Positions 50,045-58,592 of a stretch of 64,000 nt of DNA are shown piece after piece. The stretch spans positions 31,300-95,299 of the forward strand of contig MGYJ01000088.1 in the NCBI GenBank assembly GCA_001801685.1. The letters are read 5' to 3'. Each line of letters begins with the position of its first letter. The stretch's first letter is position 1. The translations under genes were made by a program, and so were the position numbers. This DNA comes from Gammaproteobacteria bacterium RIFCSPHIGHO2_12_FULL_63_22. Its GTDB lineage: Bacteria > Pseudomonadota > Gammaproteobacteria > Xanthomonadales > Xanthomonadaceae. The notes under the pieces were generated by a model. It was not told where the DNA came from. It saw only the letters and a list, made by a program, of their open reading frames with translations, and did not search any database.

Positions 50045-50838
50045 TGGATCTTGGAATCAAGGGCAAGGTGGCGCTCGTCTTCGGCGGGTCGAAGGGGATC
50101 GGGCTCGGCTGCGCGCATGAATTCGCGCGCGAGGGGTGCCTGACCGTGATTGCGGCGCGAACGCAGGCGACGATCGATGCCGCGGTTGCCGAAGTGGAGG
50201 CGGCGGGCGGTCGAGCGGTCGGCGTTTCGGCCGACTGCACGACCAAAGAGGGCATCGCGCGCGCCGTACAGGCGGCCACCGACGCCTTCGGTCCGCCCGA
50301 TATTCTGATCTTCAATGTCGACTCGGGGCCCAAGGGGCCGTTTCTCGAAGTCGACGACGACACTTTCGCCGCGGCGAACAACAATAATGTCATGGCATTC
50401 CGCTGGGCAGTGCAGGCGGTTTTCCCGCATATGAAGGCCAAGGGCTGGGGGCGCATCCTGACGATCGGGACCAATTCGGTGAAGGCACCGCACCGCAAGC
50501 TCCAGCGCGCGGCGCAAAACACCTACCGCGTCGGCGCGCTCGCCTTGTCCAAGACATTGTCCGCCGAGCTCGGTCCCCATGGAGTTACCGTCAACACGCT
50601 GGGCACGGGCGCGATCGCGACGCCGCAGTTCAGGGAGGTCTTCACGAAGATCGCCGAAGCGAAGGGCCAGAGCTACGAAGAGCATATCGCCGAGCGGGTG
50701 AGCGAGTGGCCGGTGCAACGGATGGGAACGCCCGAGGATATGGCCGCGGCGGCCGCTTTTCTCTGTTCCGACCGTGCCGGCTTCATCACCGGGCAGGTGC
50801 TCATCGTCGACGGCGGCAATCTCGAAGTTCTGCAATAA
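50044..50838 (+). CDS. Atypical SDR-like protein without the catalytic lysine
   Basis: A 264-residue SDR-fold protein that resembles the 3-oxoacyl-ACP-reductase-like subgroup with incomplete motifs. The glycine loop is VFGGSKGIGLG, NNAG becomes NVDSGPKG, and YxxxK is YRVGA within QNTYRVGALALSKTLSAEL, so the Lys is missing. TNSVKAP retains a serine. Reductase activity is uncertain; a dehydratase-like or partner role is possible. Start ATG 50044 is within TGATG of the previous gene; upstream in-frame sequence overlaps that gene only. Confidence 0.85.
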   Translation: MDLGIKGKVALVFGGSKGIGLGCAHEFAREGCLTVIAARTQATIDAAVAEVEAAGGRAVGVSADCTTKEGIARAVQAATDAFGPPDILIFNVDSGPKGPFLEVDDDTFAAANNNNVMAFRWAVQAVFPHMKAKGWGRILTIGTNSVKAPHRKLQRAAQNTYRVGALALSKTLSAELGPHGVTVNTLGTGAIATPQFREVFTKIAEAKGQSYEEHIAERVSEWPVQRMGTPEDMAAAAAFLCSDRAGFITGQVLIVDGGNLEVLQ

Positions 50839-50861
50839 TCAGCAATCGAAGGAAGCAAGCA

Positions 50862-51656
50862 ATGCAATTGGGTAACAATATCGCAGCGGTGGTGACGGGC
50901 GGCGCATCGGGCCTCGGCCGCGCCAGTGCGGAAGCTCTCGCGAGCGCGGGCGTCAAGGTTGCGATCTTCGACGTCAACGAGGAGGGCGGCAAGGCAGTGG
51001 CCGACGCGATCGGCGGTATCTTCTGCAAGGTCGACATCACCAGCGAGGACAGTGTGGTCGCGGGCTTCGACGCGGCGCGCGCGGCGCATGGGCAGGAACG
51101 CATCCTGGTCCATTGTGCGCAGATTTCGAAGGGCGGCAAGACGGTCCGCTTCGACAAGACCAGCGGCGGCTATGTTCGCTACTCCACCGACGACTATGCC
51201 TTTTCGGCGCAGGGCATCCTGATCGCCAGCTATCGCCTTGCATCGCTGTCGGCGCTCGGGATGGCGAACGCCGACCCGCTCAACGACGACGGCGAGCGCG
51301 GCGCGATCGTGCTGACCGCCTCGGCGGCGGCGCAGGATGCGCAAATCGGACAGGTCGGCTATGGTTCGCTGAAAGCCGGTGTCAACGGGCTCGTCCTGCC
51401 GCTGGCGCGCGACCTCATGGACCTCGGCATCCGGGTCAATTCGATCATGCCGGGGATATTTGCGACCCCGCCGATGCTTGCGGTGAAGGACAAGGCGCCC
51501 GCCATATTCGAGGGGCTCGCCGCATCCGTGCCGTTCCCGAAAAGGCTCGGCCATCCCGAGGAATTCGGCAGCCTCGTACTGGAGCTTGCCCGCAACGGCT
51601 ATTTCAACGGCCAGAATCTGCGCCTCGACGGCGCGATCCGGATGCCGCCGAAATGA
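50862..51656 (+). CDS. 3-hydroxyacyl-CoA dehydrogenase, HSD10-like SDR
   Basis: A 264-residue SDR close to mammalian HSD17B10 and bacterial type II 3-hydroxyacyl-CoA dehydrogenases: VVTGGASGLGRASAEALASA, HCAQISKGGKT, and IGQVGYGSLKAGVNGLVLPL followed by ARDLMDLGIRV and NSIMPGIFATPPM. The YxxxK motif is YGSLK. HSD10-like enzymes oxidise 3-hydroxyacyl-CoAs and also act on steroids. Start ATG 50862 behind GAAGGAAG; a longer frame would overlap the previous SDR. Third SDR in the run. Confidence 0.92.
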   Translation: MQLGNNIAAVVTGGASGLGRASAEALASAGVKVAIFDVNEEGGKAVADAIGGIFCKVDITSEDSVVAGFDAARAAHGQERILVHCAQISKGGKTVRFDKTSGGYVRYSTDDYAFSAQGILIASYRLASLSALGMANADPLNDDGERGAIVLTASAAAQDAQIGQVGYGSLKAGVNGLVLPLARDLMDLGIRVNSIMPGIFATPPMLAVKDKAPAIFEGLAASVPFPKRLGHPEEFGSLVLELARNGYFNGQNLRLDGAIRMPPK

Positions 51657-51666
51657 GGTGCCGGCA

Positions 51667-52683
51667 TTGAGCGCGCCCCAGCAATTTCCGTTTGCGCGCC
51701 AGTCGGCGGGGACGGCGCCGCCGCGCCGTCCCGGGTCTATCCGCCGCACGACCTCGATCGATTCCGACTGGCCGGAAGGCTTCGGGCAGTCGTGGATCAT
51801 GACGGGGCGCGCGCGCGACCTGCTGACACCCTTCAACGGCGAGCCGGTCGAACTCGATCGGGGCGATTTTCGGATCAAAGCCTCGCCGATCCGCGAGATA
51901 GAGGAAATCGCGGCGAGCCCCGCCCACCCGCGAACAGGCGAGATGGTCGGGGTGCGCGCAGGGGGTGCGAGCCGTCACGCGCTTGCCGCGACGCTGGGTG
52001 ATTTGCGGGGGTCTGCGATTTTCCAGTTACTCGACGACTTCGCCGGCGCGAGCCTTGTTGCAGGTTGGATCTGGTCGCGCTGGACTCCCGACTGGCAGGA
52101 ACGGGTGAAGAATGGTGTCCGGAAGACGGCGGGCAACAAGGGGCGGATGGTCAACATCTGCACCGGGTTCACCGAAGGGGCGAGTTCGCTGTCCGAAGAC
52201 GGGAGCGTGGAGCACGCCGATCAATCATCGACCGAGGTTGGCCCGCTGGTCGATCCCGCCGACCCGATCGGCTGGCACATGCTGCCTGCTCAGGAGGGCA
52301 GGCCGCAAGCGCGCCGCGCCCGCCGCATCGACCTGTGGCGCGCCGAGGGGGTGCTGAAGGTCGATGCGGGCTTTCAGGATAGCGGGCCCAATCCGCACGG
52401 CACCCGCACAGCGATCCATGAATATCGCGTCTATGCCGAAATCGATGAGGCAAGCGGCACGCTCCTCTCGATTCAGGCGCTTCCCCTGATCCTGCCGTTT
52501 CGCGAATGTCCGGGCGCTTCGATGAAGGTGGCGCGAATGGTGGGCCAGCCGGTCGAAGCCTTTCGCCAGGCCGTCCTCGACACGCTTGCCGGCACGCTCG
52601 GTTGCACGCATCTCAACGACGTCCTGCGCGCTTTCGCCGACATCCCCTCGCTCGCGCGCCTGTTGCCGAAAGAGCACATCTAG
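51667..52683 (+). CDS. DUF2889 family protein, function unknown
   Basis: A 338-residue protein whose C-terminal half matches DUF2889: WRAEGVLKVDAGFQDSGPNP, YAEIDEASGTLLSIQALPL, LPFRECPGASMKVARMVGQP and GCTHLNDVLRAFADIP. The CP and GCTHL segments are the family's conserved residues. No activity is known. The start is TTG 51667 with GAGGTG six bases upstream; GTG 51658 is possible. It ends an SDR operon, and DUF2889 genes recur near aromatic and steroid catabolic genes in sphingomonads, so a substrate-linked role is likely. Confidence 0.83.
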   Translation: MSAPQQFPFARQSAGTAPPRRPGSIRRTTSIDSDWPEGFGQSWIMTGRARDLLTPFNGEPVELDRGDFRIKASPIREIEEIAASPAHPRTGEMVGVRAGGASRHALAATLGDLRGSAIFQLLDDFAGASLVAGWIWSRWTPDWQERVKNGVRKTAGNKGRMVNICTGFTEGASSLSEDGSVEHADQSSTEVGPLVDPADPIGWHMLPAQEGRPQARRARRIDLWRAEGVLKVDAGFQDSGPNPHGTRTAIHEYRVYAEIDEASGTLLSIQALPLILPFRECPGASMKVARMVGQPVEAFRQAVLDTLAGTLGCTHLNDVLRAFADIPSLARLLPKEHI

Positions 52684-52743
52684 CGTCATCGGCGCAATTT
52701 ACGCTGCGGAATTCGCATTCCACTTGTCTATCTTGTTAGACCT

Positions 52744-52755
52744 AGTTATATAACT
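52744..52755. promoter_or_regulatory. Palindromic operator, site 8 (exact AGTTATATAACT)
   Basis: A perfect copy with the full ccT-...-Cg flanks, 45 bp before the TonB receptor start and behind the DUF2889 gene. It is not in a divergent gap, so it serves the receptor promoter alone. Uptake would then share control with the catabolic operons. Confidence 0.78.
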
Positions 52756-52800
52756 CGGCAAGCGAGGCCGCCAGGAAGCTTCGCAGGGAGGATGTTGGCT

Positions 52801-55170
52801 ATGAATTTCAACCAGAAATACGTTTCCTACCGGATTCTCGCGGCCGCATCGCTCGCGGCTATCGCGCTGTCTTCGACGTCCGCATATGCGCAGCAGGCGC
52901 CTGCAGAGACCGAGCCAGCGGAAACCAAATATGACGACGAAGCCATCGTGGTCATCGGGATCACCAAGCAGGCTTCCAATATTCAGGACACGCCCGTTAC
53001 GATCACCGCCTTCACCGGCGAGAATCTGGAGCAGCAGGGCATCACCGACGTGGCGAGCGTCGCGAGCTTCACTCCGGGCTTCAACATTCGCGCCGGCGGC
53101 AACAACCCGACCGCGCTGAATTTCGGGATGCGCGGGCAGATACAGAACGACACGCTCGCGACGCTGGAGCCTTCGGTCGGGGTCTATCTCGACGAAATGT
53201 ATATAGCCCGCGCCTATGGCCTCAACACCGAGCTGATCGACATGCAGAGCGTGCAGGTCCTCAAGGGGCCGCAAGGTACGCTCTTCGGGCGGAACACGTC
53301 GGCAGGCGCGGTGCTCCTGCAGACGAACGATCCGGTCATGGGCGAGTTCTCGGGTTCGCTGCGCGGCACCTACGGCCGGTTCGACCAGCGCGAGGGAACG
53401 GCGATCCTCAATGTGCCGCTGGGTGACCGGGTCGCGGTGCGCGGCGCACTTTTTTACGGGAAACGCGACGACTATCAGCGCGATGTCCGCCGCGACGTGG
53501 GTTATGGCGGCCGCGAGACATGGAACGGTCGTCTCAAGATTTCTGCCGACATCACCGAGAATCTGAATCTCCTGCTGTCGGGTGAATGGTACGACAGCGA
53601 CATCAACGGGCCGGCGCGCCAGAATCTTCTGTTCCTGCTCGGCGGCAACGACGTGTCCGCAGGCGATCGTGCACTGACGGGCGGCGATCCCGACAAGGTC
53701 GCGATCACGAATCCCGCGACCTATCCGGGCTCCCCGGCATCCGACCTGTTCAACCGGGTCAAGACGCAGACCTATAGCGCCAAGCTGTCGCTCGACACCT
53801 TCTTCGGCCAGGCCAAATTCATCGGCGGGTACCGCCGGATCAAGGGCAACAACCTGATCGATCTCGACGGGGCGTCATTCCCGGGCCATTTCACCCAGGG
53901 CATCCAGGATCTCGAACAATATTCGGCCGAGGTGCAGTTCACCGGACAGGCGTTCAACGACGTGGTCGATTTCGCGAGCGGGATCACCTATTTCAAGGAA
54001 AAGGGCACCGACGTCTCGCGCTCGTCGACCAACGGCGCTTCGGCCTGGTCGGGCTTTTCGGGCGGAATCAATAACGACTCGTTCGGCCTCTACACCCAGC
54101 TCAGTATCCATGCGACCGACAAGCTCAGCATCAACGTCGGCGGGCGCTATTCGCTCGACGACAAGGGCGTGGTCACTCAGTCAGCGGTCTATCCGAACAA
54201 CGGGGATTTGCCGCAGGTCTGCTTGCCGACGTCGTTCATGATCGGAAAGTCGCGAACGCCTGCCGGCGATGGCACGCTGCTGCCGGAGGATTGCAATCGT
54301 GGCCGCTCCGACACGTTCAGCCACTTTTCCTATACGATCGGCGCCGACTATAAGGTGACCGACGACATCCTGCTCTATGCCAAATATTCGAACGGCTATC
54401 GTTCGGGTGCACAGCAACTGCGTTCGCTGACGCTGTTCGACTCGACCCCGGCCGCGCCCGAGATCGTCGACGAGCAGGAAATCGGGGCAAAGTTCCAGTT
54501 CCTCGATCGCCGCGCCACTTTCAACATCGCGGGTTTCCACAACAAGGTCAAAGGTGCGCAGCGCAGCGTCATCCTGAGCATTTCCGGCGTCCAGCAGACG
54601 ATCCTCGAAAATGCCGATACCGAGACCTGGGGGGTCGAAGCCGACGCCAGCTTCGAGATCGTCGACGGGCTGAACATCTTCGCGTCGGGTTCGATCATCG
54701 ATCCCAAATATACGCGCTACGACGGCTTCATCGCGGTAGGCGGCGTGCTCACGCCTTTCGACAAGTCGGACTCGCGCTTCGTTGCGGTAGTGAAGAACCA
54801 GTTTGCGGTCGGCGCCAATTATAGCGGCGACCTCGGCTTCGGTCGTCTCGACCTCAGCGCCAGCTATACCTGGCAGGACAAGATGAACCAGACGCAGGAA
54901 ACGGCCGCCGATTTCATCCGCAACGGAATTCCGGCGAACCAGGTCCAGAATTTCATCGACGCGACGACGAGTCCGTCGCTGGGCATTACCAATGCCCGTG
55001 CCGCGCTCGCTTTCGGCCCGGACGACAATTATGAAATCGCCGTCTGGGGACGCAATATTTTCGACGAACGGACGCCGTTTTACACGCTGTATCTCGGGGG
55101 ACTCAATTATGTCAGCGCGGCCTGGAACGACCCGGCAACCTATGGTGTGACGGCAACCGTGCGTTTCTGA
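52801..55170 (+). CDS. TonB-dependent outer-membrane receptor
   Basis: A 789-residue receptor. A signal peptide is clear (YRILAAASLAAIALSSTSAYA), then a TonB-box-like AIVVIGI, plug motifs QDTPVTITAFTGENLE and VQVLKGPQGTLFGRNTSAGA, and barrel strands ending in YGVTATVRF. The start is ATG 52801 because AGGGAGG (52785-52791) is spaced nine bases from it; ATG 52792 would overlap the ribosome-binding site. It is longer than the receptor at 36616 and lies directly under palindrome site 8, so it is probably the dedicated importer of the cluster. Confidence 0.93.
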   Translation: MNFNQKYVSYRILAAASLAAIALSSTSAYAQQAPAETEPAETKYDDEAIVVIGITKQASNIQDTPVTITAFTGENLEQQGITDVASVASFTPGFNIRAGGNNPTALNFGMRGQIQNDTLATLEPSVGVYLDEMYIARAYGLNTELIDMQSVQVLKGPQGTLFGRNTSAGAVLLQTNDPVMGEFSGSLRGTYGRFDQREGTAILNVPLGDRVAVRGALFYGKRDDYQRDVRRDVGYGGRETWNGRLKISADITENLNLLLSGEWYDSDINGPARQNLLFLLGGNDVSAGDRALTGGDPDKVAITNPATYPGSPASDLFNRVKTQTYSAKLSLDTFFGQAKFIGGYRRIKGNNLIDLDGASFPGHFTQGIQDLEQYSAEVQFTGQAFNDVVDFASGITYFKEKGTDVSRSSTNGASAWSGFSGGINNDSFGLYTQLSIHATDKLSINVGGRYSLDDKGVVTQSAVYPNNGDLPQVCLPTSFMIGKSRTPAGDGTLLPEDCNRGRSDTFSHFSYTIGADYKVTDDILLYAKYSNGYRSGAQQLRSLTLFDSTPAAPEIVDEQEIGAKFQFLDRRATFNIAGFHNKVKGAQRSVILSISGVQQTILENADTETWGVEADASFEIVDGLNIFASGSIIDPKYTRYDGFIAVGGVLTPFDKSDSRFVAVVKNQFAVGANYSGDLGFGRLDLSASYTWQDKMNQTQETAADFIRNGIPANQVQNFIDATTSPSLGITNARAALAFGPDDNYEIAVWGRNIFDERTPFYTLYLGGLNYVSAAWNDPATYGVTATVRF

Positions 55171-55195
55171 ACCAAGGGGGCTCCTAGGGAGCATT

Positions 55196-55232
55196 GGGGA
55201 AGGGACGGCACGGCCGGACCTCCCCTTTTTTT
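55196..55232 (+). terminator. Rho-independent terminator after TonB receptor
   Basis: GGGGAAGG pairs with CCTCCCC around a 15-base loop, followed by seven T residues. A smaller GCTCC-TAG-GGAGC hairpin lies just before it (55180-55192). Partial read-through into the MFS gene 20 bp later is likely, as no separate promoter is obvious. Confidence 0.82.
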
Positions 55233-55252
55233 CTCCGCGAAAGGGAATTGGA

Positions 55253-56509
55253 ATGGCTGGCTTTGTTTCGCCGACGCGTCGCAACATAACATTCGCACTG
55301 CTCTTTGTTGTCGCCATATTGAGCTACGTCGATCGGCAGATTTTCACGCTGTTCCAAGATGATATCAAGGCCGAACTCGGGCTCGGCGATGGCCAGCTGG
55401 GGATGCTCACCGGCCTGTCCTTCGCGCTCTTCTATGCGCTCGCAGCCTTTCCGATCGCGCGCTATGCCGATCGCGGCGACCGGAGGCTGGTGATTTCGGT
55501 CTGCGTGATCATCTGGAGCGCCGCGACGGCGCTTTGCGGCATGGCGCATAATTTCTGGCAAATGATGGCGGCGCGGATCGGACTCGCGGCGGGCGAGGCT
55601 GGCGCGGGGCCGGCAACAAACTCGTTGCTCACTGAAATATATCCGACCGAACGGCGGACCCTCGTCATTTCGGGGATGCTGGCTGCGAGCGCCATCGGCC
55701 TTTCGGGCGGCCTCGCGCTCGGCGGGTGGCTGTCGCAATATTTCGGCTGGCGCGATGTCTTCCTCATCCTCGGGCTTCCCGGGATCGGGATCGGTGTCGC
55801 GGTCTGGTTGTTCAGCGCCGAGCCGCGGCGCGGCCGCGGCGAGGTCACCGTCCCGGCGCGGCAGGTCGCGCTTGGCGAAGTCCTGCGAACGATGGCGGGC
55901 AATGTGTCGCTGCGATGGGTCGGCCTTCTCCTGACGATGGTTCCGCTGACCGGTTTCGCGCTTATCCTGTGGGGCGCCTCATTCTTCCAGCGCGTTCACG
56001 GCATGAGCAAGGCCGAGACCGGCTTTTGGCTCGGTGGGGCCATGGCCGCGGGGCTGGTGATCGGCAATCTGCTCGCGGGCTGGGTCAGCGACCGCTATGG
56101 CAAGGCCAACCCCGGCTTCAACGGCTGGTTCGCGGGCATCGGCCTGCTGATCGCCTTTCCGTTCGCGCTTCTTTTTGCGCTGTCGTCCAATGCCTATGTT
56201 GCGCTCGCCTGTTTCGTCGTCGTGAAGTTCATGATGACCCTCCACCTCGGCCCGATCATCTCGCTGAGTTTTGCACAGGTCCCCGTTGCGATGCGCGCCA
56301 TGATGTCGGCGACAATCAACATGTTCATCGGCCTTGCCGGTACCGGATTGGGCGGGACGCTCGCCGGCTATGTCAGCCAGTATTTTGCTGCGGATTATGG
56401 CGAGAAGTCGCTGCAGCCGGCGCTCGCCGTGCTGTCCTGCTGTCTCCTCGTCGGCGGTGTCGCCGCGATCATGGCAGGCCGCACCGCGAAACCGCTGACG
56501 GAGGACTGA
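55253..56509 (+). CDS. MFS transporter, Spinster-like
   Basis: A 418-residue inner-membrane carrier with about twelve hydrophobic segments, first ITFALLFVVAILSYVDRQIF. The loop signature is ARYADRGDRRLVISVCVIIW; SDRYGKANPGFNGWFAG is the equivalent loop in the second half. LSYVDRQI at helix 1 matches the transporter at 35162. Probable inner-membrane uptake partner of the receptor at 52801. GAAAGGG precedes the start. Confidence 0.9.
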   Translation: MAGFVSPTRRNITFALLFVVAILSYVDRQIFTLFQDDIKAELGLGDGQLGMLTGLSFALFYALAAFPIARYADRGDRRLVISVCVIIWSAATALCGMAHNFWQMMAARIGLAAGEAGAGPATNSLLTEIYPTERRTLVISGMLAASAIGLSGGLALGGWLSQYFGWRDVFLILGLPGIGIGVAVWLFSAEPRRGRGEVTVPARQVALGEVLRTMAGNVSLRWVGLLLTMVPLTGFALILWGASFFQRVHGMSKAETGFWLGGAMAAGLVIGNLLAGWVSDRYGKANPGFNGWFAGIGLLIAFPFALLFALSSNAYVALACFVVVKFMMTLHLGPIISLSFAQVPVAMRAMMSATINMFIGLAGTGLGGTLAGYVSQYFAADYGEKSLQPALAVLSCCLLVGGVAAIMAGRTAKPLTED

Positions 56510-56534
56510 CCGGCTCCACAAAATGGATTTTCCT

Positions 56535-56578
56535 GTCGCAGCGGGATGGCAGTTGCAAGGGCGCCATCCCGCTGCGAC
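56535..56578. terminator. 16-bp perfect hairpin between convergent genes
   Basis: GTCGCAGCGGGATGGC (56535-56550) pairs perfectly with GCCATCCCGCTGCGAC (56563-56578) across a 12-base loop. A second hairpin, TCCGGT-TCAAG-ACCGGA, follows at 56582-56598. They lie between the convergent MFS and amidohydrolase genes. No T tract follows on either strand, so a bidirectional Rho-assisted stop, mRNA-end stabiliser or repeat element is more likely than a standard terminator. Confidence 0.6.
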
Positions 56579-56641
56579 CAGTCCGGTTCAAGACCGGATC
56601 TGGCTGCTTTGGCTGCCCCGCATAAAGGGGGCGCAGGGAAC

Positions 56642-57757
56642 TCAGGCCGCGACCTTTTCGCTGGTCTGGACCGCGGGGTCGATGCCGAACAGGCGCGCTG
56701 CGTTGAGTCCGAGGATGTTGCGGCGAACCTCTTCGCTGACGTCCATGCCTTCGAACAGTTCGTCGACGATGCGGCGGCTGATCGGGAAGGTGCCCTCGGC
56801 ATGCGGATAGTCCGAACCCCACATCACATTCCTGGCACCGGGCAGGCCGGCGGCGGCCGACGCGATGCAGGCGCGATCGTGCTGGAAGCTCGCCCAGATC
56901 TGGTCGTCGACGATCTGGCTCGGTGCGCGGCTGAGCTTGGGAAAAACGAAATTGGAATGCGCGACCGACACTTCGTCCATGCGCTCGGCAAGCGCGACGA
57001 GCCAGCTGGCACCGCTTTCGATGAAGGCGACCTTCGCACCGGGATTGCGGTCGAGGACCCCGCCCGAAACGAGATACATGGCCGACGAGCAGGCGTCGCT
57101 CATCTGGTTGGTATAGTTGATGATGCCCGCGCCGGGCCCGCGTTCGACGACCACGGTTTCAAGTCCCGTTCCCGTGTGCATCACGAACACGATGCCGAGC
57201 GCGGCGGCCTTGGCGAACACCGGGTCCCAGAGTTCGCTGTTATATTTGGGCAGGTTCGGCGGCGACACCGCCGGCAGCATCGCGGCGGTGAAGCCCTTGG
57301 AGGCGAGATATTCGAGTTCGGCGATGGTGTTCGAGAAATCGAGCACGGGGAGCATGCCGCAGCGCACGAAACGGTTGGGGTGTTCGCCGAGGAACTTGTC
57401 GTTCCAGTCGTTGTAGAGGCGGGCGGACGCGGCTTCGGCGTCGGCGTTGTCGAGGCAGTAGAGCCAGAGGCCGAGCGAGGGAAAGCAGATTTCGGCATCG
57501 ATCCCTTCGAGTTCCATATCCTCGAGCCGCCCGGCGATTTCACGAATACCGCGCCGTTCATTGTCGCCGAGCGCCTTCTCGCGATGCTGCCCGACGCGCA
57601 ACCGGTAAATGATCTTATCCTTCGTGCCCGTGATCAGATACTCGCCCTCCTTACGCGCGTGGATCGCATGATCCTTGAGCGAGGCGGGCAAGCCTTCGAG
57701 AAAGATGTCTGCCGGCTCCATGATGTGGCTGTCGGCGCTGAAAACAAAGGACTTCAC
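56642..57757 (-). CDS. Amidohydrolase family 2 (ACMSD-like) protein
   Basis: A 371-residue TIM-barrel metal-dependent hydrolase/decarboxylase: N-terminal metal motif SADSHIMEP (Asp9, His11), a metal-binding His in FVMHTGTG, and the acid GSDYPHAEGTFP near residue 322. The WL..C..ND and NPNRFVRCGMLPVLD segments are typical of PF04909. Members cleave C-C or C-O bonds (decarboxylases, hydratases, meta-cleavage product enzymes). Single leftward gene, start 49 bp from palindrome site 9. Confidence 0.9.
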   Translation of the reverse strand: MKSFVFSADSHIMEPADIFLEGLPASLKDHAIHARKEGEYLITGTKDKIIYRLRVGQHREKALGDNERRGIREIAGRLEDMELEGIDAEICFPSLGLWLYCLDNADAEAASARLYNDWNDKFLGEHPNRFVRCGMLPVLDFSNTIAELEYLASKGFTAAMLPAVSPPNLPKYNSELWDPVFAKAAALGIVFVMHTGTGLETVVVERGPGAGIINYTNQMSDACSSAMYLVSGGVLDRNPGAKVAFIESGASWLVALAERMDEVSVAHSNFVFPKLSRAPSQIVDDQIWASFQHDRACIASAAAGLPGARNVMWGSDYPHAEGTFPISRRIVDELFEGMDVSEEVRRNILGLNAARLFGIDPAVQTSEKVAA

Positions 57758-57805
57758 GGCAATCTCCTCTCGACTCGGCGGTCAATCTTGCAATAAGAAA
57801 TACCT

Positions 57806-57817
57806 AGTTATATAAGT
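57806..57817. promoter_or_regulatory. Palindromic operator, site 9 (AGTTATATAAGT)
   Basis: An 11/12 match in the context acCT-AGTTATATAAGT-gg, between the amidohydrolase gene and GntR-2. It lies 67 bp before the GntR-2 start and 48 bp from the amidohydrolase start, so either gene or both can be controlled by it. Confidence 0.72.
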
Positions 57818-57884
57818 GGACGCAAGGATTTTGTGGATATTGGCTGCGTCTCTCGATATAGAGATACCTATTAAGGAGAGGGTG

Positions 57885-58592
57885 ATGGATATCCGTCTAG
57901 CCAATGAAACCCTGGCCAGCCGCACGGCACGCGAGCTGGCCAATCTCAGCCTTGCCGCCGATCCCGGGGCATATCTGGGCGCCGAAGACGATCTGCTCGG
58001 CCGGTTCGGAATCAGTCGTCCGACGCTCCGGCAGGCGGCAAAAATCGTCGAGCGCGACCGGCTCATCAGCGTCCGGCGCGGAACGAAAGGCGGATATTTC
58101 GCCGAACGGCCCGACGCGCGCGACGCCATCCAGTCGCTCGCCCGCTTCCTCCGGATCAAGGGCGCAACGCTTGCGGACGTCATCCACGTCGTGCGTCCGG
58201 TTTCCGAAGAGGCGGTGGTCGCCGCTGCCCGCGGCCGCACCGATGCCGATATCGAACGATTGCACATGTTCGTCGCTGCGCTCGACGCTCGTGACACCCC
58301 GCGCGAAATGATCGCTGCCGAACTCGAAATGTCGCGGCTGATCGCGGGCATGAGCGGCAACCCGGTGGTCGAGCTGGTCATGGAGATCGGATACAGCTTT
58401 GGCCGCGAAGAAAATGGCGACCTCTACGCCGACGCGAGCCGGCGCGAGCATACCCGCGACATGCAGCGCAGGATATGCCTCGCGATCATCGAGGGCGACG
58501 CGGACATCGCGCGGCTCATGATGCGTCGCAGGTCCGAACAGTTCGACGCATGGCTGGCGCCTTCGCGCGCCGCGGAGGATCGTCTGGCATGA
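57885..58592 (+). CDS. GntR-family regulator, FCD type (GntR-2)
   Basis: A 235-residue regulator. The winged helix includes DDLLGRFGISRPTLRQAAKI and LISVRRGTKGGYFAERPDA; the FCD domain includes FLRIKGATLADVIHVVRPVS and EEAVVAAARGRTDADIERLH. ATG 57885 is chosen for the well-placed AAGGAG (57873-57878); the frame could extend upstream to 57816, which would run into palindrome site 9. It shares only the family with GntR-1. Its stop overlaps the next start as ATGA. It is a second candidate for the regulon's DNA-binding protein. Confidence 0.88.
   Translation: MDIRLANETLASRTARELANLSLAADPGAYLGAEDDLLGRFGISRPTLRQAAKIVERDRLISVRRGTKGGYFAERPDARDAIQSLARFLRIKGATLADVIHVVRPVSEEAVVAAARGRTDADIERLHMFVAALDARDTPREMIAAELEMSRLIAGMSGNPVVELVMEIGYSFGREENGDLYADASRREHTRDMQRRICLAIIEGDADIARLMMRRRSEQFDAWLAPSRAAEDRLA

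Noticed and set aside
56581-56600. GGTTCAAGACC resembling a tRNA T-arm
   Set aside because: The surrounding bases do not fold into acceptor, D and anticodon arms, and the hairpin is better explained as part of the intergenic stem-loops.
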